Assembly: GCA_011947345.1 (NCBI GenBank)
Contig: JAAVTG010000568.1
Coordinates: 682,001-746,000 of the forward strand
Source of the DNA: Phytophthora quininea
Taxonomy: Eukaryota; Oomycota; Peronosporomycetes; Peronosporales; Peronosporaceae
Reading direction: 5' to 3'
Length of the DNA stretch: 64,000 nt
Positions 10,273 through 20,552 of this stretch are shown in pieces. Numbering within the stretch: the first letter of the stretch is position 1; the number at the start of each line of letters is the position of its first letter. The notes under the pieces are model-generated. The model worked only from the letters and a program-made list of their open reading frames with translations. It made no database searches and was not told the origin of the DNA. The translations under genes were made by a program, and so were the position numbers.

Positions 10273-13200
10273 TTAGCGACGGCCTCCACGGTTGTCGTTG
10301 CGATCACGTCGTCGGCCTCCACCTGCACCACCACTGCCGCCACGTTCGTCGTGACCACCTCTTCTTTCGCTGTTGTTGCTGTTGTTGCGGCCTCGGTCTT
10401 GCCGCGCACGTCTGCACATCAAGTCATCATTAGCCTGGATCCCTCATTAAGTTCCGATCAGCGCCACTTACATTTGCTGCTCGCGGTGCGGTTGGTTGCC
10501 ACCATTGCCGTCGCCACCCTTGTTTTTCCGCTTGCGCTTTTCGTCGTGGCCGCGCTTCAGTTCGCCGTTGGCACCTACCCCACTGTCACGCCTCCGCTTG
10601 CCTTCAGGAGCGCTGTTCCCTGCGCCGTCGCTTTCTGCAGCGGGATCGCGCTCACGCTTGCGCGATGCTGAAGACACGAGCGATACGATCTTTCGAGCGC
10701 CACCAGAGGTTGGAGTACCCAACCAGGCTGCGGAGATTTCCCCCTGGGGACGCCGATGGAAGTGGAGGTCGCGCGCGATCACGTCCCATCGGCCTAGAGC
10801 GCTCTCCCGACTGTCCCTCCTTGGCCTTCTCGCGCTGGGCCTCCCTTTTCTCGGCAGTCAGCTGGCGACGCAGTTCAGCCTCCGTCGGCTCAGCAGGTCG
10901 CTCTCGCTTCCTTCCAACCTCTGCTGACAGCTCGGATTTCGTAAACTCTCGCGCTTGTTTCCCAGGTCTGTTGGTCTCAGAATTCCGGTCGGACTTGGAA
11001 GTCGCGAGCTCTTCCTTGGCAGCTGAGCTCTGTCTTGAGGGTGCCGATCGCTTTGGCGTGCTTTCTGTCTCCGTTTCGTCACGCCCGTGGGTTGAGGCAT
11101 GGTTCCTCTGATGATCGCGACGATCTTGACTACGGCTACGACTGCTGTGGTGGGAGCCTGCGTCACGTTCTCGTCGTCCTCGTTGGTCTCCTGCTCCACG
11201 TCCCCCACGAGCATTTTGTCCACGATCACGCCCTCGCTCATGGGATCGACGGCTATCACTGTTGCTACCGTGTTCGTCACCACATTCATCACCTGAACGA
11301 CTTCGTCGCGGGGCTGACCGCCGAGAGGCCGATCCGCTTCGCTCACGACCTTCCCTTTCTTCCATGGGACGATTATTCGTCGAGTTACTGCGATGCTCTC
11401 GCCGACCACGCTTTTCCTCATTCGCGCGATGATCATGAGAAGGCTCAGCTGAGCTGTCCCTGCGATCCTCACGACTCCAACGTTCAGGCGGCTCTGATGA
11501 ATCGCCACGTCCTTTGCGATTGCCTCGGTCGCGATTGCCTCCACGTTCGCGTTCCGTCTCCCCCGCTTCGTTCGCGAGCCTGTGGGTGGCTTACTATTGT
11601 CGTCCTTACTCATCACAACTTCGCCGCTCTCTAGCTCCTGACTATCTACACGGCTCAGGTTTCGTTTGTGTGTTGCGTCACGGCTTTCTTCAGTGGCCTG
11701 GTCGTCTGTGACCTTGCTCTTGTCGTCGCTCTCAGCACGATCGACTCCTTTTCCCTCCCCATTGCTGGCCGACGCCTTTGCGGCCTCGCGTTGATTGCGG
11801 GAGCGCAAAGTTTATCATCCTCAAGGGTGGATTTACGACTTTTGAGGAGCGCCGAGTACCGCTTGGCCATAATTTTGATGTCTTCTCGATCTTCATCTGT
11901 AAGCTTCCCCACCAGTGACAAAATCAACTCTGCGCAGCCGCGTCCCGCAGGGAAAACATCGATCAACTTTGTCAGGACCACAAGGGTATTACGAATCTGC
12001 ATGTACTGACCGCTCGAAAGAGCAGTCATGTACACCAGTTCGCACTGATGGTGCCAACGAGCGTATGTACGTTTGAACTGTCCGTGTGAGAGACGCTTCG
12101 AATCGTCACTGAGATCAAGGCTCATGCCATGCACAGCTTCATCGTCATACGTTCTACCATTTCGGTACCATCGCAAAACAAGGCCCAGCGTCTCTTTCAG
12201 GTAGATACCAAAGTTGCCCGCCTCACGCTCTGTTGCGCACAACACAAACGCTGAAACTTTGACGTTCACTCTGTGTATGTACTGCAGCGTGCTGAATTCA
12301 GGAGTGTTGATCATGTGGATCCGCTCCATGAACTTTGCAGCAAACAGCGCGTCTTCAGGAGAAAGCATGGCTCGAGGGATCACGCACCTTTGCAGCAGCT
12401 CATCGGTTGCTGTCTGGTGATTCTCCCTCTTGAAAAACTTGCCTTTCATCTCCTCCAATCGCTCATAAACACGTTTACGATGAGCAACTTGGTCCTTTTG
12501 CTCTGTAGTCAGGATGTCGATCATCTGTGCAGTCTTTTCCTTCAATTTCTTCTGTTCACTTGCGCTCAACGCAACGTTCTCAGGAGATTTGTGTGAGTTG
12601 CGCAGGCGAGTAATCTCCGAGTCGTATTGCTGGAATGGGATATGAATATCGTACAGCGTCAAACCCCAGAACGTCACGTACATCTCTCGAGTAAGTCCTG
12701 TGAAAGGATTGACGTCAGAGGCACCAGCTAACGCGTTCTGGACGTCATCCAGGAAATCTGAATTGTACATGTACCAGCTCTTCTCAGCGGAAACGCCGTT
12801 CGATTCATTAGCAGTCCCTTGCTGGATGTGCTTCCACCACCGCTAGCGTGTACGCTCCGAGGGGCGGTTTGGAGCACCGGGTCATCGCTGCGAATAGCTG
12901 GCCGACAGAGAGCCATTGCAAGCTCAGCTGGCACATTGTATTCGCCCATCAAAGAAGTAATCGACGGGAGCATTTTCCTGTAGACCAGTGGGTCGACAAC
13001 TCCATCGAGGAACTGCAGTAACTGGTTAAGAGTGAGCTGACATGTGTCGTACACACGCCCCAGCAGCTTCAGGTGGGGCAATTCCCTGTCTTCGTGGAAT
13101 TCAATCCGACTGCGCATCTGGCAAATCAAAATACATAGTGGCAACGCCAAGTCTCGCTTGATAAGGGCGTCACGTAGACGCGGGATTGCTCTCCGATTCT

Positions 13201-15717
13201 GGAATTTGGGGTCTGTTGGCTCATACCAAAGATGCGGACCGCCGGCCTGAGCTTCCAGTTGATTCATCGAGATGTCTTCGAGACTCAAACACGAGCCCAT
13301 CTTAGTCAGCAACTCACTGAGCACGATCAAGTCAACAGACTCCCAGCTCTGAAGACGCTGGATGAGGTACTGAAGCAGACCAGCTAGTTCCACCATTGGA
13401 TACCGACGATAGAAGCTGCCTGAAAAGTTCGCCAGCGAAGTCAACCAAAGCGAAACATGGGTTCCATCTGCTTTCATCGACTTTTGCGGTCTCGACAATT
13501 CGCTCACGAGAACAAACGATAGCGCATCCATTCCGAGCGGCGTGATGAACTTGAATGACTCCACAACAGGCTGAATCAAGTTGTCATACGACTGAATTTG
13601 GCGCAGCATTGTGCGAAAAACAATCAGCGGGTTTGAATGCGCAGCGTGTGTCAGACTACGCGCAGAAAGCTTTGCTCGATCGGCCGTCAGGCGTCGCATT
13701 ACACCACGTGTACTCTGAACTGCCTGTGCTTCACGGAGGCGAAGTTCAGAAAAATTTTCATACGCCTCAAACCAGTGTAAATACATTCGGTAGCGTTCGT
13801 CACACGAAAAACCTTTCAGCAAATCCCACAACAAAAATGCCGTGCTTGGGTTGCATTCCTGCATCGACATCGCAGGAAGGAGGGTCTTTACCAACAGCGC
13901 TTTGATCTTCTTCTTTAGTAGCGAAGTTTCTCCCTCTCCCTTCATGGCAGGCGTACTAGACTTCTTAGAGCTGTCATCAAGCAGCTCCCAACGAGTCGAA
14001 GTAGTTTCGTGAACAGCAGCTGGTCGTGGTACAAATGTGGGCCGAGCATCTCCACAATTGGAAAAACTTCTGATACGCACTCGTCAAGTGTAGACACTGG
14101 GCGGATAAAACTGTTGGTTGCGCTTCTTTTGGGAGTGCCCTTCTTCGGGACGCCAATACTCTTCTCGCTTTTCACTAGTTCCAGAGTGCAAGATGGTAAT
14201 GGAGTATACACCTTTTCTATCATGACATTGACCACCGCGCAGAGCTCGGTAGTTAGTGGCTTGAATGCTAAAGGATTTACGCCTCGCTTCTGAAACCACG
14301 AAATCATTCCAAACGCGCGCTTCATTGCGCCAATCTCGAGAAGACCACTAATCACACCATAGACCTGGTTGTGGTTCGCATCTCGCCTACGTTTCTCCTC
14401 GGCTGCGGCAGCTTCATCCCCACCCTCCTTTTTATCGCCGTCTTTCTTAGCTCCAAGGCTGATCTGGCCAAAAGATTTTGCTTTCTTCAGCAATTCTTTT
14501 TCATGCTCCTGTGCTGCCTGTACAATTTCGTCACGGGTCGGTGCCAAGTGTGGCAAAAGCGACTCCATTTCCAACAAGTTTTTCTCCAGCAGCGTTGCAG
14601 CTAAACGGTAGAGTGACTGCGGCGTCGTAATATCTTCGACTGCGGGTGGGTCCCGCTTGTAAAACTGAAATTTGAACCCCAGGCTGTGGGGCAAACTGTC
14701 GCGTTTAAAGCTCCCGAGTAGTTGCGCGAAGCAGTCATTTCTTGGGTGCATTTCATACGCATCCAACACCAGATCCAGCACTCGGTTAGCGTCCAGGTCA
14801 AAAAATCCAATCAACGCCAGCAAGTCTGTGCTCGTAGCCTCCAGCTGACTTTTCGTCACGCCCGTGTGCAGCAAACACAATACTTTGGAGAAGCCCTCAG
14901 TCTCCTCCCGTAGTAAATTGTACTTGGTCTGTGTATACAACGTCTTGGTGTTGATGCGCACCACCTTCTTGGCCAAAGCTTGGGGCTCTGCCACCAAACC
15001 TGCATCATGCAGCAGGTCGAACTCTAGCGAGGCTTTGAGGTGTAGTAGCGTCACGAGCTTCTCGTCCGCCACAGCCTTCACCAGTTGGGAGAGGTTGCGC
15101 CACTCCTTGGACTTGTGGCGCTCGTGGCCGCGCTCGCTAGTCTCCACTTCGTTGGCGACGACCCAGAGGAGATCAGTGAGCAGGTCGCACGCCTTTGGGT
15201 GCGTCGTCTGCACGCACAAAACACGTCGTCAGCAGCCGCAATCACCCACTTAAATTGGTCCCGAGTGAGCGTACCAGCTCGGCGTCCTTGAGCAGCGCCA
15301 GCACCTCCTGTCTTGTCAACTTAGTCTGCAGCACGACCCATAGTAGCTCGTACAGCAGACGCGGGAGGTCTAGACAGCAGCACAAGCGTCAGAACGCTTG
15401 GTATCGCAAGGAATTGTGGCTGGGAGACCCACCAGAGTCCGCTTCGTGGCGCGAGAAGTCGTTCAGAGCGCGTGTCAAGTGTTTCAGTCTTTGCAGATGG
15501 AGACGCAGCGTCAGCGGGCCACAGAGAGAGACCGAGACAACGGATGCGTCTGAGAGCAGGATACATACATGTCGTGGCGACCAGAATCCGCCCAGTGGTG
15601 CAGCAGCCTCTCGCCGATCAGCGTGGCGCCCGTGCGAGCGCCCCATCGTCGCTCGATCTTGGCCACCGGCGCTGGAGCTTCTGTGAGAGGGGGACACTTG
15701 TTTTGAGTATTTGTCAT
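10273..15717 (-). CDS. THOC2: THO complex subunit 2 (THOC2/Tho2)
   Basis: THOC2 is the largest subunit of the THO complex, which couples transcription to mRNA export. From the ATG at 15717 come short N-terminal exons (RLLYELLWVVLQTKL), then 13942-15219 with NTKTLYTQTKYNLLREETEG, FDLDANRVLDLVLDAYE and LGFKFQFYKRDPP. These match the animal family in order. The middle THOC2 domain (12728-14080: LPAMSMQECNPSTAFLLWDL, SFVLVSELSRP) and the C-terminal domain (11655-12770: MYVTFWGLTLYDIHIPFQQY, HQCELVYMTALSSGQYMQIR) follow. The tail (10273-11700) is Arg/Ser/Glu-rich and, after an intron with a GTAAGTG donor, ends in RGG repeats at TAA 10273-10275. Frame changes at about 13995, 12800, 11813, 11590 and 10745 mostly fit one-base losses in short G or A runs. 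About 1600 residues, as expected. Confidence 0.9.
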
Positions 15718-15808
15718 ACAAATCCCAAGTTCATTATGTATCTCAAAGATAGCAGCACTAAAAAATGGCTTTGATCGGTCGCTGCTGAAGACTGCGCCAA
15801 CATGGAGC

Positions 15809-16633
15809 TCACGCTCCGCCGGCGTAGAGCAGGTATTGCGAGCAGAAGAAGATGGTGAACTGCCTGGAGATGAAGGCGAATACGTGCAGCAGCAGCACGC
15901 AGGCGTAGATGGCCACGACGCCCACCACCGTCATGGCGTCCAGCTCGTGGTCGGCGCTGCCGCTGATGGAGCTCATCTCAAGCGACGATCCCGCCGCGAG
16001 CTCCATCGTGAGTTGCACCACGTTTTGCAGAGACCACAGGAACATGAGCGCCGCGATGGCTCCAGGCACGCCCGCGCACAGCAGCTTGACGCCGCCAAAG
16101 TAGAGCTGCGCGTAGACCCCGTAGAGTCCCTCCTCCTGCTGCATGTGGATGGATGCACTGTAGACGCGCACGCGCTCGCCTCGGGGCGAGATGAAGTTGA
16201 ACAGCTTGCAGTCCACGCGCAGCAGCCGCCGCAGCCACCACATTTCCAAACGGCGGAAGTTGCTGAGCCACGACTCGCACAGGTAGGCTGGCAGTTTGAC
16301 TGTGTAGAGCGCCAGGATGCAGAGCACTGCAGCCACCGAGAAGAAGAAGTTGGCTGAATGGAAGAGCAGCGTCCTGTACGTCATGAACTGGAAAGGAGCC
16401 GACAGCAGAAGCCACACGAACAACAACTCCTCGGAGCATGTGGAGCACAGTCGCTCGCATAACGTCGGCGGCGGCTTGCGGCCGTGTAGTCCGTCGAACT
16501 CGGACTCAATGTCGATCGTGGACACTTCGAAGGTGCCGTACTCGTCGCTGACGGCCGAGACGATGTCGTGCGGGTCGCCCGTGAGCTCCAGCAGCCCCGA
16601 GCCGCCGCTCTCTTGGTGTGTCAACGCTGCCAT
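15809..16633 (-). CDS. Multi-span membrane protein, unknown function
   Basis: This is a 274-codon uninterrupted ORF from ATG 16633. A soluble acidic N-terminus of about 65 residues is followed by hydrophobic stretches: ELLFVWLLLSAPFQF, ANFFFSVAAVLCILALYTV, GVKLLCAGVPGAIAALMF and MTVVGVVAIYACVLLLHVF. A basic loop (RRLEMWWLRRLLRVDCKLF) lies between the second and third. It ends in FCSQYLLYAGGA without a retention signal I recognise. I cannot assign a family. The organisation of N-terminal soluble part, two spans, cytosolic/lumenal loop and two spans is what is visible. It is divergent from the PPME1 gene (226 bp apart). Confidence 0.7.
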   Translation of the reverse strand: MAALTHQESGGSGLLELTGDPHDIVSAVSDEYGTFEVSTIDIESEFDGLHGRKPPPTLCERLCSTCSEELLFVWLLLSAPFQFMTYRTLLFHSANFFFSVAAVLCILALYTVKLPAYLCESWLSNFRRLEMWWLRRLLRVDCKLFNFISPRGERVRVYSASIHMQQEEGLYGVYAQLYFGGVKLLCAGVPGAIAALMFLWSLQNVVQLTMELAAGSSLEMSSISGSADHELDAMTVVGVVAIYACVLLLHVFAFISRQFTIFFCSQYLLYAGGA

Positions 16634-16859
16634 CGCTCGATGATGCTATCTGCGCTCCTGTCCTTGAGTGCCAAAGCCTTCAACCAGCTACCAAGTACTG
16701 CGAAACCTCTCCCACCTACTTGGACAGGTGGTTGTTCATGCACCATGTGAGCTGCCAGGCCGATGGCAGCGTCACATTGAGCATACGACAACAAGCGTGT
16801 ATGCGTGTTTTAGTGCAGGTGAAGCAGCCTGCGACATGATACATTTCCGCTTGATCGAT

Positions 16860-18250
16860 ATGGCGGAGAGCGCGACGGACTACGACGGCCTCTGGGCCAA
16901 GTACTTCGACAACAAGCAGGACCTGGTGCTGCCCAACGGAGACGTAAGTCATTCTGCCCTTCGTTCTGCATGCACGGACGTCCTACTGACAGTCTGCGGC
17001 AGTCGTTCCGAGTGTATCGCGCAGGCTCCGAAGGTCCGCACATTGTGCTGCTGCATGGCGGCGGCTACACTTCCATGACGTGGTGTCTCGTGACGGTACG
17101 CGTTGCACCATTCTCTCTACTGAGCTGCGCATCCCCATCTAACGCGATTGTTCCCCTTGTTGTAGGCGCTGCTCAAGGAGCACTACACGGTGCACGCCTT
17201 CGACCTCCGCGGCCACGGCCAGACACACACGTCGCAGGACGACGATCTGTCCATGGACACGTTGGTACAGGACACACTGGACGTTCTGGACAGGGTGATC
17301 CCTCCTACGAGCCCCGCAAAAGACGGAGAGGAGGCAGCTGAGAGCCCGCAGACAGTCATTGTCGGGCACAGGTCTGTACGCTCTGTTTTGCGATGATCCT
17401 GCCTGTTCAGCTGATAAAGCTGATTTTCTTCGTCTTCTGTGTGGTGTGCAGTCTGGGCGGTGCGCTCGCCGTTCGTGTGGCTGCGACGGGCAAAGTGCTG
17501 TCGCTTGTCGGCGTGATGGTGATTGATGTAGTCGAGGGAACGGCGCTCGCGTCGCTGAAGCACATGGGCGTGATCCTCGAGAAGCGTCCGTCTTGCTTCC
17601 GTTCTTACAAAGACGCAGTCCACTGGGCTCTGCATAGCGGCATGGTTCGAAACCAGGAAGCTGCGGATGTGTCGATCCCTTCTCAATTGAAGCAACTCGA
17701 GGACGGATCTCTCGTGGAAGACAGATCTAGCAGGCAGCGCAAAGTACTGGCATGGTAAAGTGTACGGGCGTGAAGTACTTGGGGCTGTAGTATTGACTGT
17801 ATTTTCTTGCAGATTGGTTTATTGGACTGTCGGAGCAGTTCTTGGGACTCAAAGAGGCCAAAATCCTGGTCCTCGCAGGTAACGCAGACGTGCCTGGATG
17901 TTGGAGTTCTGGAGACCCATTCTTGGGACTTGCTAATTTACGTTGTGCTCGCTTGCGCCGCAACAGGATCGGATCGTCTAGATACGCCGTTGGTGCGCGG
18001 CCAAATGATGGGCAAGTTTGAGATGAGGCTCATGTATGGCTCGGGGCACGCGATCCAGGAAGACTGCCCCGACCAAGTGGCCACCGCCATCATGGAGTTT
18101 AGCGGCCGCTGCGCGCGCACTATTAGTGGCAACATATTTGGCGGCCCCAGTGGTGCTGCGAGGCAGCCCACGAAGGACACAATCTTAGCCGAGCGACTCG
18201 CAAAAGCTCGAGCGATGATTCCGAAGGAGGGCGTGCACCATCAAGAGTAA
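16860..18250 (+). CDS. PPME1: Protein phosphatase methylesterase 1 (PP2A demethylase)
   Basis: This is an alpha/beta hydrolase that removes the C-terminal methyl ester of the PP2A catalytic subunit. The spliced exons read: YDGLWAKYFDNKQDLVLPNG; SFRVYRAGSEGPHIVLLHGG (oxyanion HGGG); VHAFDLRGHGQT; then VIVGHS joined across an intron to LGGALAV, giving the nucleophile elbow GHSLGG. MVIDVVEGTA, DWFIGLSEQFLGL and AGTDRLDTPLVRGQM (acid region) follow, then SGHAIQEDCPDQVA with the catalytic His. Introns lie at 16944-17002 and near 17095-17165, 17371-17451, 17755-17811 and 17879-17967. The frame changes once near 17700-17745, where the other frame holds the conserved WKTDLAGSAKYWH. The start is taken at ATG 16860; an in-frame ATG lies 24 nt upstream. 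Confidence 0.9.
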
Positions 18251-18318
18251 AGCGCATCGTCTAGCTATATTTCTGTGGTGATACACTGCGGGCAAGCAGG
18301 TACTTTGGCAGGGTAGCT

Positions 18319-19449
18319 TTAAACGCATAATACGTTAAAAGTCTGCACGGATCTTGCCACAAAGTGCCGGCCGCCGGAATGCATCACATGTGAACTCTTG
18401 CTAGCGTCGATGGCGATTTCGTGCGAGATCCCTTCCGTTGTGGATCTCCGTTCCTTCTTGACAACGGGCTTGATCGCAAAGCGGCTGTCGCCGTAGACGA
18501 AGACCGAGCCAACCACGAGGAAGACGCCACAGTAGAACGAGAACGTCGCCGTCTGGTTGAACATGTAGTTGGAGATGATGCACGACAAGATGAGCGAGAA
18601 GGACGTGCCGAAGTTCTTGACGATGTTGTCCGAGTACCGCACAACGGCTGCGATCGTAAGCCCGCCAACGGCCTGCAGGAAGATAACCGCAAATACTGCT
18701 GGGTGGAAGCCGTAGAAGAAGCCATTCGTCCACACCTCGCCAAAATTGCGCACAAGATCCACGCAGGTGACGCCAACAGAAATGGCCGACAGCTGCAGAT
18801 TGCGCGTCCACAGCGGGTCGAGCGTCTGCACCGTGGTAACGCCCTTGTGGGCCTTCATGACGCGCTCAAAGTAGGCTGCGGCCAGTCCCGAATTGACAGC
18901 CAGCCCGAGCATCACGCAGATGCCAATGAACCTCTTGCTGTCCATGCCAGTTTCTTCGGCGTGGTCTGATGTAGTGGGCAGTCGCGAGTACGAGCAGACG
19001 GCGACGCCAGCCATGAGCGCCAGCATGGCGCACCACTGCACGATGCTGAAGCGACGGTGGAGCAGCACGATCATGAACATGGCCGTCGTGATGATCTTGA
19101 GCTGGTACACGATCTGGTACGTGGCCACGTCCACGTAGTCGTAGGCCACGAGCGCAAACATGTTCTGTAGCGCGTAGAGGAAGGCCAGCACGGCCATCTT
19201 GGTGAGGCCAGTCTTGTCGGCGAAGACCTCGACGCGCAGCGTGTGCACAGAGGCCGCGACGTCTCCGCGCTTGGTCTTGAGCAGCATGAGGCAGCACAGC
19301 GCGAACTTGAGCACTTCCACGAGCAGCACCACGGAGCTGGGGCGGTACTTGGGGCCGGCCTGCGCGCGCGAGTACTTGGACACGATGGACAGCGCCGTGT
19401 TCTGCAGCACCAGCATCACGAAGCTCACGTGTTTGAGCGAGACCCCCAT
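18319..19449 (-). CDS. Nucleotide-sugar (UDP-galactose/UDP-GlcNAc-type) transporter, SLC35A-like
   Basis: This is a 376-codon single-exon ORF with about ten hydrophobic segments. Family hallmarks in order: LVLQNTALSIVSKYSR; SSVVLLVEVLKFALC; FLYALQNMFALVAYDYVDVA; TYQIVYQLKIITTAMFMIVLL with RRFSIVQW; LAAAYFERVMK; LWTRNLQLS; GGLTIAAVVRYSDNIVKNFG; and SFSLILSC. These match Golgi transporters that exchange UDP-sugars for UMP. Substrate cannot be read from sequence alone. The tail of about 50 residues after the last span is hydrophilic. It is divergent with VPS29 (145 bp between starts). Confidence 0.9.
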   Translation of the reverse strand: MGVSLKHVSFVMLVLQNTALSIVSKYSRAQAGPKYRPSSVVLLVEVLKFALCCLMLLKTKRGDVAASVHTLRVEVFADKTGLTKMAVLAFLYALQNMFALVAYDYVDVATYQIVYQLKIITTAMFMIVLLHRRFSIVQWCAMLALMAGVAVCSYSRLPTTSDHAEETGMDSKRFIGICVMLGLAVNSGLAAAYFERVMKAHKGVTTVQTLDPLWTRNLQLSAISVGVTCVDLVRNFGEVWTNGFFYGFHPAVFAVIFLQAVGGLTIAAVVRYSDNIVKNFGTSFSLILSCIISNYMFNQTATFSFYCGVFLVVGSVFVYGDSRFAIKPVVKKERRSTTEGISHEIAIDASKSSHVMHSGGRHFVARSVQTFNVLCV

Positions 19450-19461
19450 GACGACGGCGCT

Positions 19462-19477
19462 GACGATGGAATGAGGG
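19462..19477 (-). promoter_or_regulatory. Possible oomycete initiator element of the transporter gene
   Basis: The minus strand just upstream of the ATG reads CTCCCTCATTCCATCGTC, resembling the oomycete core initiator (TCATT-Y-x-x-CA type). The match is partial and its position, about 15-25 nt before the ATG, would give a very short leader. Confidence 0.3.
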
Positions 19478-19594
19478 AGTACGTTACCGCACGCAAAAAT
19501 GCTGAAACTTCACAAGTCCCTCTACACGGACGTTCCTATAGAGGGAGCGTCGTGTTGTGAGATACATTTCGAGTTGAAGAGCAAGAAGAAGACG

Positions 19595-20423
19595 ATGGCG
19601 TCGGGCTTTGGGGAGGTGCGTGTGCTGCCTGCGCGCGAGTAGAGAGATCTCTAATGCCCTGCAACGGTTCTTGGGACACGCCTGTAGCTGGTGCTGGTGG
19701 TGGGCGACAGCCACATCCCGCACCGCGCGTCCGAGATCCCGGACAAGTTCCAGAATATGCTGGTGCCCAACAAGATGCAGCACGTGCTGTGCACGGGCAA
19801 CCTGGTGACCAAGGAGCAGTTCGACGAGCTGCGCAACCTGGCTCCTAATGTGCACGTTGTGGCAGGGGACTGCGACCCGGTGAGATACAGTACTACCAGC
19901 ACTAGACACTGTTTGTTCCTCACGTGCTCTGACAAACCGCAGGAAGGAGCGTACCCAGAGACGGAAGTGATCACCATCGGCCAGTTCCGGATCGGACTCT
20001 GTCACGGACACCAACTCGTGCCCTGGGGGACCAGCACAGTCTGTCAGCACTGCAGCGGAAGGTTGGTAGCTGCTGTGTTGCTGAAAATGAGTAATCTTTA
20101 TTGATTGATGGAGCAGATGAATGTGGATATCCTCATCACTGGACACACGCACGTGTGCGTTTTTGCCGGCACTTGCTGGGGAAACACCAAGCAAAGCTAA
20201 CGCCACCTACTCTTTCACTCCCAGGTCGCACATCCGAACGGAGCATGGCAAGTGGTTTGTGAACCCTGGCTCAATCACCGGTGCATTCAGCAGCTCCACA
20301 AGCGACATCGTTCCGAGCTTTATGCTCATGGCGTTGCAAGGTCCCAAGGTCGTGGCCTTCGTCTACGAGCTCAAGGGCGATAATGTAGTCGTATCCAAGA
20401 GCGAGTTCACGAAGGAAACGTAG
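19595..20423 (+). CDS. VPS29: Retromer subunit VPS29
   Basis: VPS29 is a metallophosphoesterase-fold scaffold of the retromer, which returns cargo from endosomes. Exon 1 (MASGFGE) joins to [13 protein letters not shown]; then [73 protein letters not shown] and [20 protein letters not shown]. The order and spacing match the family. Introns are at about 19616-19688, 19879-19942, 20062-20115 and 20155-20224, with the last donor being GTGCGT inside the exon end. A one-base shortfall in the GGGGG run at 20025-20029 breaks the frame after LVPWG. Some metal-site residues of true phosphatases are altered, as is usual for VPS29. Confidence 0.92.
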
Positions 20424-20552
20424 TCTTGAGACTTGGAATTATTGTCTTGTTTTGCAGTGCGTGGAAGCTTAGCTCGCTTTCCTTGCATAAAGCCAAGAGA
20501 CAATCTCTCCTGGTAGCAATCACGAGTTGCTGATACTAAGTACTGTATGCTA

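Noticed and set aside
19484..20206. 240-codon minus-strand ORF opposite VPS29
   Set aside because: It is the antisense shadow of VPS29 exons and introns. The plus strand gives the complete retromer family alignment.
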